A stretch of 5,749 nt of DNA from Actinomycetes bacterium (lineage in GTDB: Bacteria > Actinomycetota > Acidimicrobiia > Acidimicrobiales > RAAP-2), in NCBI GenBank assembly GCA_021849435.1, contig JAJZSX010000174.1:1-5749 (forward strand), in the 5' to 3' direction. The position numbers and the translations under genes were made by a program. The notes under the pieces are model-generated. The model had not been told where the DNA came from. It worked only from the letters and a program-made list of their open reading frames with translations, and searched no databases. This document shows positions 1 through 5,265 of the stretch, piece by piece (position 1 is the first letter of the stretch; every line of letters begins with the position of its first letter).

Positions 1-64
1 CAGGAGACAACTCGTTTCCTTGAAAACTAACGACATGCGCGACCAGACCGACACCCAACAACCG
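1..64. other. Short non-coding flank left of the att core (probable P arm)
   Basis: No gene or RNA is recognisable here. The stretch does not contain the 5' half of a tRNA: there is no D-arm motif and no acceptor strand that would pair with GCGGCCC at 110-116. It is therefore best read as element DNA on the far side of the attachment core, although it is too short to prove that. A weak 6-bp inverted pair, CTAACG at 27-32 and CGTTAG at 63-68, is probably chance. Confidence 0.4.
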
Positions 65-1360
65 TTAGCAAGCGCCTTTTAATCCCAAGGTGCCGGGATC
101 GAGACCCGGGCGGCCCACTGAAGTCCTGATCAAGGGCTCCTTATTATCATTGGCTCGACGATGTCTAGCCACTTGTCTAGCCACGGGACGTGGGCGCGGT
201 GACGTGACGGGCACGAAATCCTTGTACAGAAGCTCCTCCATCGCCTTGGCCGCCTTGGCTCTCGATCCCGGCAGCAGGTGCACGTAGACGCCCTTGGTGA
301 CGCCGATCGAGGCGTGGCCGAGCTGATCCGCGACCGCTTCCAGGGGAACGTCCATCGAGAACATGAGCGAGGCGCACGAGTGGCGCAGTTCGTGAATCGA
401 CCAGTGCCCGAGCCCGGCCTTCTCGGTGATCCGGGGGACGCCCTTGCCGAAATCGCCCGGGTCCAGGGGGTGTCCGTAGGTCGAGGTGAACATGAGGTTC
501 TCGTCGTTGCGCCACGCGTCGCCACGAAGCAGGGCCTCCTCCTCTTGGCCCCGACGATGACCTTCGAGCAGATCGACGAGCGGCGGCGATAGGTGAAGCG
601 TGCGCCGACTTCCTTTGGTCTTTAAGTCGCTCAAGTGCACGCCGGAGTTATCGCGCACCAGTTGACGACGGACCGTTATCACCACCGCGTCTTGTGTGAG
701 CTCAATATCCGACCACGCGAGACCGATGATCTCACCACGACGCAACCCGAGCAAGAGAGCCAAGGTGTAGGCCGCCCCGAGGCGGTGTTCCTTGCACGCG
801 GCCAAGAAGATCTGCGCTTGCTCGGGGGTCATGGTTCGACCCTCACGGTGAGGCAGTTTTGGACCCTCGGCGATCGCCGCCACGTTGCGCGTCACCAAGC
901 CGTCCTGCTCGGCCATGCGCAGTGCTCGGCGAAGCGTGGCCCGCGCCATTCGCTTGGTGGACGGAGAGAAGCCACTCTCCCCGAGTGCAATCATCATGGC
1001 GTTCACGTCAGTGGGCGTCAATTTATTGAGGCGAATCTTGCCGAGATGGCGAACCAGGTAGAGACGAACCACGCGCGCGTAGATCTCCTCGGTTCGCACC
1101 GACACGGTTCCAGGAATCCTCTTGGTTAGCCACGTCTCCAGGTACTGCTCGACGCTCAAGCGTTCCGAGGCGAGTTGGGTGCCGTGAATCTTCTGGGGCT
1201 GCAACTCTCGCATCTTGTGCAGCGCCTCGGCCTGAGTCTTGGCTTGAAACGTTCGACGCTTGCGCTTGCCGTCGACCCAGCCCAGGTCGATCGAGGCGAC
1301 CCACTTACCATCTTTGGTCTTGTAGACCGAACCTTCTCCGTTGCCCCGTCGACTGGTCAC
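65..1360 (-). CDS. int: Tyrosine-recombinase integrase of an actinomycete integrative element
   Basis: This 431-residue phage-type integrase catalyses site-specific recombination between element and chromosome through a covalent tyrosine-DNA intermediate. An N-terminal arm-binding domain (residues about 8-52, with SVYKTKDGKWVASIDLG) is followed by a SAM-like core-binding domain (about 69-162) and the catalytic domain (about 175-375). The visible catalytic set is R207 (GLRRGE), K247 or K249 (DLKTKGSRR), H323 and R326 (HELRH), H349 (LGHAS) and nucleophile Y359 (TKGVYVHL), so the enzyme looks intact. The start is GTG, supported by a strong Shine-Dalgarno AGAAGGAGA (1365-1373). The C-terminal tail from about residue 385 is outside the catalytic fold and is encoded by DNA that also serves as attachment site: 11-bp direct repeats and the tRNA-Lys fragment. 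It lies last in the minus-strand operon, 54 bp after the excisionase gene. Confidence 0.95.
   Translation of the reverse strand: MTSRRGNGEGSVYKTKDGKWVASIDLGWVDGKRKRRTFQAKTQAEALHKMRELQPQKIHGTQLASERLSVEQYLETWLTKRIPGTVSVRTEEIYARVVRLYLVRHLGKIRLNKLTPTDVNAMMIALGESGFSPSTKRMARATLRRALRMAEQDGLVTRNVAAIAEGPKLPHREGRTMTPEQAQIFLAACKEHRLGAAYTLALLLGLRRGEIIGLAWSDIELTQDAVVITVRRQLVRDNSGVHLSDLKTKGSRRTLHLSPPLVDLLEGHRRGQEEEALLRGDAWRNDENLMFTSTYGHPLDPGDFGKGVPRITEKAGLGHWSIHELRHSCASLMFSMDVPLEAVADQLGHASIGVTKGVYVHLLPGSRAKAAKAMEELLYKDFVPVTSPRPRPVARQVARHRRANDNKEPLIRTSVGRPGLDPGTLGLKGAC
76..117 (+). other. Attachment-site core: 3' half of tRNA-Lys(UUU)
   Basis: The segment fits tRNA numbering exactly from position 32 to 73: anticodon loop CTTTTAA (76-82, anticodon TTT), 3' anticodon strand TCCCA (83-87), variable loop AGGTG (88-92), T stem CCGGG/CCCGG (93-97 and 105-109), T loop ATCGAGA (98-104), acceptor strand GCGGCCC (110-116) and discriminator A117. 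CTG follows, so CCA is not encoded. The left neighbour AGCGC (71-75) does not pair with TCCCA, so this is a fragment and not a working tRNA gene. It is read antisense inside the integrase gene as residues V415 to G429 (VGRPGLDPGTLGLKG), an ending common in actinobacterial integrases that target tRNA genes. By inference it is the core recombined by Int. Compared with usual tRNAs, T-loop position 54 is A instead of T, and position 48 is G instead of the usual pyrimidine. Confidence 0.82.
162..184. repeat. Two perfect 11-bp direct repeats beside the att core
   Basis: TGTCTAGCCAC occurs at 162-172 and again at 174-184, one base apart, so the period is 12 bp. On the minus strand it encodes the VARQVARH stretch in the non-catalytic tail of the integrase. 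It lies about 45 bp from the edge of the tRNA-like core. Tyrosine integrases of this class bind short direct repeats in the arms of attP, so an arm-type Int or Xis site is a reasonable inference. A simple coding duplication is the alternative. Confidence 0.5.
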
Positions 1361-1414
1361 GTGGTCTCCTTCTTTAGTAGAAAACGTAGGTGATTCGAGA
1401 ACGTCGTGCTGGAT

Positions 1415-1774
1415 CTAGTACTCACGTCCACCACCCGCCACAAAATCCTCAACATCGCTGACTCTGATCCGTCGCGACCGACCGATGTAGACCGACGGCA
1501 GACTTTCCGATTCCAGCAGTTCGTAGACCTTGGAACGACTGATGGAGAGCGCCGCACCCACTTCGGGCACGGTGAGGAGGAGCTTCTGAACGGGTAGGCC
1601 TTTCTGGAGGGCCATGTCATCCTTGATGAACGATTCGGCGCGCCGTTGCCAATCGGTGGAGGTCAGTTCCCGCTCCACGAGGATCGCAACGTCCTCTCTA
1701 CGCGCAAGATCGACTGCAACCAGCTCGTCGGCGCGACAGCGTTGCAAGACTTCGATCGCCTCACTCGCCTTCAT
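1415..1774 (-). CDS. xis: Excisionase-like winged-helix DNA-binding protein
   Basis: This 119-residue protein carries a MerR-like helix-turn-helix of the excisionase type (HTH_17) at residues about 65-113: LLTVPEVGAALSISRSKVYELLES, then the wing strand SVYIGRSRRIRVSDVEDFV. Proteins of this type bend attachment-site DNA and drive the integrase towards excision; its place directly before int fits that role. The ATG at 1774 was chosen because it overlaps the rep stop as ATGA and has a purine-rich Shine-Dalgarno (GAGGGGGG) just upstream, which suggests translational coupling. The roughly 53-residue N-terminal extension is charged and unrecognised; many element excisionases are only 60-70 residues. 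An internal ATG at 1615 (residue M54), preceded by AAGGA, would give such a 66-residue form. A longer reading from 1876 runs into rep and is rejected. The excisionase role is inferred from fold and position. Confidence 0.82.
   Translation of the reverse strand: MKASEAIEVLQRCRADELVAVDLARREDVAILVERELTSTDWQRRAESFIKDDMALQKGLPVQKLLLTVPEVGAALSISRSKVYELLESESLPSVYIGRSRRIRVSDVEDFVAGGGREY
1615..1635 (-). promoter_or_regulatory. Possible internal start with Shine-Dalgarno in xis
   Basis: An in-frame ATG (1613-1615, minus strand) has AAGGA four bases upstream. Starting here gives a 66-residue protein made only of the helix-turn-helix domain (MALQKGLPVQKLLLTV...), the usual size of an element excisionase. 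The upstream start at 1774 also has a good ribosome site, so both forms may be made, or only one. Confidence 0.35.
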
Positions 1775-3345
1775 CGTTGCCCCCCTCGCTGGTCGCTGGA
1801 CATTTCGCTCTCTCCGGTGATCGGGGACGTAGTGGCGCACGACGTCATCGAAGTTCTTGAGAATTCTGACGTCCACTTGTGTTCGATGTCCGTGAACGTT
1901 TCCGCCTCGCTCCGACGTTCGTCACGAGCTTCCAGCCGCGAATGAGCTCTGACACTTTGACCTTGCGCCGCCAGCCACTCGTCCCCGGCGGTCCGCCACC
2001 CCGTACCCACCCATTTCCAGACGCCCAGTGCAATCGCGGGCGATGGAGCAATCGCTGTTCCCTGGCGTCGTTGAACCTGCCACGCCTGACGTTGCGACCG
2101 CAAGAATGAGAACGTGACGGAGTAGCGCCTCGACTTGGTAAGCCAGTGGCCACCAAAACCAAGTGAATGGGCCCACGCTCGAAGTCGAGTTAGGTGCGCG
2201 AGCACACCTAGATTCCAAGCGGTCTCGACCAGTCGACGAAGGTGTCCGGTGACGCCGCGCGCGTCGAGATCGTCAAGGCTCGTTAGCCGCCGGTCCAATG
2301 CACCCACGTCGTCAGTTGATTTTGTGGCGTACTTGGCGACGTAATTGGCCACGGCTCGCGAACTCCTCGATGTTAAAGTTCCGTCACTATCGCGATCACT
2401 CGTTCGAACTCCATTTTGTTCGTGAGCTGCAATGACTCGAAGGTCGAGTTGTTGACCCCAGCAGGCCAGTCCGAGTACCTCATCAGAGAATCCCCTCGGC
2501 AGTGGCGCTGAGACCTTCGAGACGGCGGCGTGAATCGCCGCGATCAGCATCGAAGTAGTGACACCGACCCTCGGTGCCGTGCACTCGTCGTCGCGTTCGT
2601 CTAAACGGATCACGGCGTGTAAGTGCACGACACCTCTGCGCTGGAACTCGGCGACCTTGGCGAACGAGAGACGAAGTTCGCGATCCAACTGCTTGACGTC
2701 GACGCCAAGTTGTTTGGCCAACTCACGACGAATATAGATTGTCGTGCGACGCCAGAGTTCTGGACACGTGGCGTTCCAGAGGATCGAGCGCTCGTAGTCG
2801 TAACAGTCCGGGCACAGCGGATCTCCGAGTACCAACTCATCCTTGCGGTGTCGCTGCCAACACGTGAGCGACTTACCATGCACGCAGCGTTGCTTGGTCG
2901 CGCCAGGATGACACGGTGCGCGATCACCCGAGCGCGTCCCGTGAACCGCACCAAAACTCGGCGCGGTGAACGTAGCAAAGACCATCGGGTGGGCCGACAC
3001 CGATTCGGGCACGCCCTTGCCACCCGACATCCCGGCTCGCACGAGCATCCGCGCGTCGGCGCCGTACGTGGCGGCGCACGAGGGACACCGCGTGGCGCGC
3101 CTCGTGCCACAGGCCTTCAAAAGAACACCGTCGGGCTCGTCGTTCGTTGAATACGTGCGGAGAATCTCTCCGGTCGTGCGGTCCACTGACGCCACGGCGC
3201 CAATGAGACGAATGGGATGTGAGCACCAGCCACATCGCTCACCCTGGTCATTGAAACTGGCCAGCGTTGCAGCACTGCGCGACCTCGCGATGACCCCGCT
3301 GAGGACTCGCTCGTCGAGTAGCGCAGTGAGAGAAGACGATGGCAT
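1771..3345 (-). CDS. repSA-like: RepSA-family rolling-circle replication initiator
   Basis: This 524-residue protein belongs to the pSAM2 RepSA-type initiators of actinomycete elements, which nick one strand at the double-strand origin and start rolling-circle replication. The N-terminal half is cysteine-rich, with C38-x2-C41, C87-x2-C90, C145, C154, C162 and the CPDCYDY motif (C178, C181), probably binding zinc. Family signatures follow: GGKGVPESVSAHP (109-120), FATFTAPSFG (123-132), LWRRTTIYIRR (197-207) and VAEFQRRGVVHLHAVIRLD (231-249). The latter contains the HUH metal motif H241-L-H243. The nicking tyrosines are probably Y335 and Y339 in NYVAKYATKS, a YxxxY spacing like that of phiX174 gpA. 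The tail after about residue 460 is polar and low in conservation signals. The ATG overlaps the translocase stop by one base (TAATG) with a weak upstream GGTGAG, so translation is probably coupled. The stop overlaps xis as ATGA. All key residues seem present. Confidence 0.94.
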   Translation of the reverse strand: MPSSSLTALLDERVLSGVIARSRSAATLASFNDQGERCGWCSHPIRLIGAVASVDRTTGEILRTYSTNDEPDGVLLKACGTRRATRCPSCAATYGADARMLVRAGMSGGKGVPESVSAHPMVFATFTAPSFGAVHGTRSGDRAPCHPGATKQRCVHGKSLTCWQRHRKDELVLGDPLCPDCYDYERSILWNATCPELWRRTTIYIRRELAKQLGVDVKQLDRELRLSFAKVAEFQRRGVVHLHAVIRLDERDDECTAPRVGVTTSMLIAAIHAAVSKVSAPLPRGFSDEVLGLACWGQQLDLRVIAAHEQNGVRTSDRDSDGTLTSRSSRAVANYVAKYATKSTDDVGALDRRLTSLDDLDARGVTGHLRRLVETAWNLGVLAHLTRLRAWAHSLGFGGHWLTKSRRYSVTFSFLRSQRQAWQVQRRQGTAIAPSPAIALGVWKWVGTGWRTAGDEWLAAQGQSVRAHSRLEARDERRSEAETFTDIEHKWTSEFSRTSMTSCATTSPITGESEMSSDQRGGQR

Positions 3346-4670
3346 TAGTAGCTCACCGGTCCCGCTGGTAGACCACGCAGTTGACGGGCCCGTCGCACCA
3401 GCGTCCGCAGGTCATCGTCACTCAGGTGAAAGCCCTTCAGTCGCACCGGGGTGTCCCCTTCGTGCAACAACAGCCCGACTCCTCGGTGAGCGCCGGCAAT
3501 GTCCGACGCCGAGAAACCCTCTGACGCCCAGCCAGCCCCGAGCACCGTGTCACTCGCGTCGCGCGTCGCACAGCGCAGCGCCCAGCGAAACCCAAAGAGA
3601 TCACGCAGGGCCGACGGCACGATATCCGTCGAGGGCTTCTGGGTGGCCGCCAGCACGATGATCCCAGCGGCTCGTCCTCGTGCCACGAGACCTCGCAGCA
3701 GTTCGGCGAAACGCTGGGCGGACTTCTTCTCGATCCCCGCGACGTAGAGTGCGAGCTCATCAATCACGACCACGTGCAGACGTAGCCCCTCGGCGCGAAT
3801 GACTTTGCGCACACCGCGACGCAGGAGTTCTTGATAACGAACATCCATCTCGACGGTCAGCTCTTCGAGGACCGTGATAGCGCGTTGCACGTCGTGGCCG
3901 ACAAAGACCCGTGCGCACGCTGACCACGCACTTAGTTCGACCACCTTGCCGTCGAAGAGCCAGAGGTCCACTTCGGGGTCGAGGGCCGCCGCCGCGACGA
4001 GCAACGACAAGGCCACCGACTTGCCCGCGCCCGGTTCGCCACCGATCAGCACGTTCCGCTCGGGTAGTGACAGCGTCACGATCTCACCCTCCTCGTCGAC
4101 GCCGACGGGGATCGGGTCCCACAGGGTGACGTGTGGTGCGTCGAGCAGGGGGAAGCGAAGGGCCGCCTCGTCGAAGGGGTCGTGGCGGGTGATGATCAGT
4201 GACACGAGGTTTCGCTTCGCCGCGTTCGCCACGCAGCGCACTTGGCGCACCCCGAGCGACGCCGCGAGGACCCCTTCGGCCTTCACGAGGTCGTCGATGG
4301 ACGTGCCGCGCCAGAGCACAAGATCGACACGGTCACCGAAGGTCGTGCGCGTGATCTTGACGATGCGAGGTCGCTTCTCGCTCAGCACTCCGGGCAGCGC
4401 GTGGAACGCCGCTTCGAGGTGTCGACGCACGCTCGCTCGGTGCAACAGCCGCCCGAGGAATCGGCGAAGTGGACCGACGCAGAGGACCGTCGTGACGAGT
4501 GCGACCGGAGCGGCGATGGCAAAGAACAGACCGAGGCGCACGTAGAGCCAGACGCCGAGTCCGGTGGGGACGGCGAGCAGCACGAGCTCGACGCGCCAGA
4601 CGGCGAGCAGGCGCAGCAGTTCATCGAGCATCTCGTCGGTCATTGAACGTGAGTTGGTGGGAGAGTTCAT
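3345..4670 (-). CDS. FtsK/SpoIIIE-type DNA translocase of an integrative element (Tra-like)
   Basis: This 441-residue membrane-anchored ATPase is of the kind found next to RepSA in actinomycete elements. These proteins are thought to pump double-stranded DNA between mycelia or cells, or to support maintenance. Two hydrophobic segments (about 20-43 and 45-66) anchor the N terminus. The motor domain has Walker A GGEPGAGKS (210-218, K217), the LWLFDGKVVELSAW block (236-249), Walker B VVIDE (301-305), the RGLVARGRAAGI helix (326-337) and the AATQKP sensor-like motif (341-346). It ends soon after the RecA-like fold, and I see no winged-helix gamma domain like the one by which FtsK or TraB recognises DNA. 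The start at 4670 is backed by AAGGAA eight bases upstream; an internal ATG at 4643 has no ribosome site. It lies 62 bp after the Pra-like gene, across a strong hairpin, and overlaps rep by one base. The role in transfer is family-based inference. Confidence 0.92.
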   Translation of the reverse strand: MNSPTNSRSMTDEMLDELLRLLAVWRVELVLLAVPTGLGVWLYVRLGLFFAIAAPVALVTTVLCVGPLRRFLGRLLHRASVRRHLEAAFHALPGVLSEKRPRIVKITRTTFGDRVDLVLWRGTSIDDLVKAEGVLAASLGVRQVRCVANAAKRNLVSLIITRHDPFDEAALRFPLLDAPHVTLWDPIPVGVDEEGEIVTLSLPERNVLIGGEPGAGKSVALSLLVAAAALDPEVDLWLFDGKVVELSAWSACARVFVGHDVQRAITVLEELTVEMDVRYQELLRRGVRKVIRAEGLRLHVVVIDELALYVAGIEKKSAQRFAELLRGLVARGRAAGIIVLAATQKPSTDIVPSALRDLFGFRWALRCATRDASDTVLGAGWASEGFSASDIAGAHRGVGLLLHEGDTPVRLKGFHLSDDDLRTLVRRARQLRGLPAGPVSY

Positions 4671-4697
4671 TGGAAATTCCTTTCGAGAACGGGAAGA

Positions 4698-4725
4698 TGC
4701 CCCGAGAGAGAGTTCTCTCGGGGCA
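4698..4725 (-). terminator. Perfect 12-bp hairpin between the Pra-like gene and ftsK
   Basis: TGCCCCGAGAGA (4698-4709) pairs without mismatch with TCTCTCGGGGCA (4714-4725) around a 4-nt loop, 7 bases past the stop of the upstream small gene. No T-run follows on the minus strand, so it is not a classic intrinsic terminator. Actinobacteria often use such T-less hairpins. It may partly terminate or stabilise the upstream message, setting a high Pra-to-FtsK ratio. A role as an RNA processing site is equally possible. Confidence 0.6.
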
Positions 4726-4732
4726 CACCTCC

Positions 4733-5065
4733 TTAGGCCGCGACCGGGGCCCTGGTCGCCGGACCGGACAGGACTTCCACTCGCTCGGCGCGGAAACTCA
4801 CGCCGTTGCGATCACCCATGGCCCACGTGGTCGCCACGAGCCCGGTCACCTTCACCTGGCCGCCGAGCACGAGACCCTTGGGCTCGGTGCTCACCTTGAC
4901 GTTGATGATGTCCGCGCCGTCACTGCCGAGGGCGACGACACTGACGGTGAAAATCGGCTGGCCGTCCGCGTCGACGCGGGGTTGCTTGGAATCAAAGTCG
5001 AGTACCGGCTGAGGTGGAGCCACGACGATGAAGGTGAGGTTGATGGTTTCAATAGGGAGGCGCAT
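4733..5065 (-). CDS. Pra/SCO3933-like small regulatory protein of integrative elements
   Basis: This 110-residue protein resembles the small proteins annotated in actinomycete elements as plasmid replication, integration and excision activator (pSAM2 Pra) or SCO3933-family regulator, usually encoded just before the FtsK-like gene, as here. The recognisable pattern is an N-terminal short strand (MRLPIETINLTF), then a polar turn (DFDSKQPRVDADGQPIFTVSVVAL, residues about 24-46), and the C-terminal block VKVSTEPKGLVLGGQVKVTGLVATTWAMGDRNGVSFRAERVEVL (about 56-99). The beta-rich pattern is reminiscent of an OB fold, but that is inference. The ATG at 5065 has a near-ideal GGAG five bases upstream (AAAGGAGCGCC), whereas a longer reading to 5266 would consume the control region and is rejected. 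It is the first gene of the operon, facing the regulator. An activator role is known only for the pSAM2 protein and is not shown here. Confidence 0.82.
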   Translation of the reverse strand: MRLPIETINLTFIVVAPPQPVLDFDSKQPRVDADGQPIFTVSVVALGSDGADIINVKVSTEPKGLVLGGQVKVTGLVATTWAMGDRNGVSFRAERVEVLSGPATRAPVAA

Positions 5066-5093
5066 GGCGCTCCTTTCATGGTGAGTACTTCTC

Positions 5094-5108
5094 GTCGCAC
5101 GTTGCGAC
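5094..5108. repeat. Inverted repeat GTCGCA-CGT-TGCGAC near the operon start
   Basis: A perfect 6-bp inverted repeat with a 3-nt centre lies about 30 bp upstream of the Pra-like start codon, where it would overlap or follow the operon promoter. Its right part, ACGTTGCGAC (5099-5108), recurs exactly at 5155-5164 in the same intergenic region and at 2089-2098 inside rep. It may be an operator or a binding site for an element protein. Confidence 0.45.
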
Positions 5109-5122
5109 CTCACCATCAAGCC

Positions 5123-5142
5123 CGAAAGTTGCGGAACTTTCG
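5123..5142. promoter_or_regulatory. Palindromic operator candidate CGAAAGTT-GCGG-AACTTTCG
   Basis: A perfect 8-bp inverted repeat (5123-5130 and 5135-5142) with a 4-nt centre. The half-site GAAAGTT is the same as in the tandem repeats at 5181-5200, which argues for one dimeric protein binding the whole region. The XRE regulator encoded alongside is the natural candidate, by position only. Confidence 0.6.
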
Positions 5143-5176
5143 CCCACTGGCGCGACGTTGCGACACACTTTGCGGA

Positions 5177-5200
5177 AACTTTGAAAGTTCTTGAAAGTTC
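5177..5200. promoter_or_regulatory. Palindrome plus tandem TTGAAAGTTC repeats (operator candidate)
   Basis: TTGAAAGTTC is repeated perfectly head to tail at 5181-5190 and 5191-5200. The first copy also forms a palindrome with the bases before it: AACTTT (5177-5182), G, AAAGTT (5184-5189). With the palindrome at 5123-5142 this gives at least five GAAAGTT-type half-sites in 78 bp, in mixed orientation. Such a cluster suits cooperative binding of a repressor controlling both divergent genes; iterons for a replication protein are a less likely reading, since RepSA-type replicons are not known to need them. Confidence 0.6.
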
Positions 5201-5265
5201 CGATGCGCCGTCGCGGGTCCGGTCACGTGGTTCATTTTGATAGTGCGACGTGGCAGAGTGGGTCA

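Larger units (their letters stand above)
5066..5265. promoter_or_regulatory. Divergent control region between the operon and the XRE regulator
   Basis: This 200-bp non-coding stretch separates two genes that point away from each other, so it must hold promoters for both. It contains three palindromic or tandem repeat groups, listed separately. A GATAGT at 5239-5244 could be the -10 box of the regulator gene, giving a leader of about 15 nt; no good -35 box is seen. On the minus strand TTGATG (5114-5119) could be a -35 box for the operon, but the hexamer at the right distance is poor. No terminator or small gene is visible. Confidence 0.7.

Noticed and set aside
76..117. A functional tRNA-Lys gene
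   Set aside because: Only the 3' half from the anticodon loop is present; the anticodon stem partner, D-arm and 5' acceptor strand are absent to the left.
869..878. GCGATCGC-type palindromes (here and near 5697-5704) as a repeat family
   Set aside because: Only two copies, both inside coding sequence of GC-rich DNA; no reason to see more than chance.
635..1129. Plus-strand open frame opposite the integrase
   Set aside because: No ribosome site or domain; the minus-strand frame has the full tyrosine-recombinase motif set.
1775..1876. N-terminal extension of the excisionase frame up to 1876
   Set aside because: It lies wholly within the rep coding region, whereas the ATG at 1774 has a Shine-Dalgarno and an ATGA overlap with the rep stop.
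2966..4545. Long plus-strand open frames opposite rep and ftsK (for example 2966-3661 and 3874-4545)
   Set aside because: Their translations are rich in Arg, Pro and Ser with no domain signature, and they lie antisense to genes with clear catalytic motifs.
4698..4725. Classic intrinsic terminator
   Set aside because: The stem is strong but no T-run follows on the operon strand, so it is recorded only as a T-less hairpin of uncertain function.
4499..5194. Plus-strand open frame of 231 codons spanning the Pra-like gene and control region
   Set aside because: It is arginine-rich and unrecognisable, and crosses the hairpin and the operator repeats; it is an antisense artefact of GC-rich DNA.
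5224..5229. CACGTG palindrome in the control region as an operator
   Set aside because: A 6-bp palindrome that also occurs at the int start (1358-1363); too short and isolated to call.
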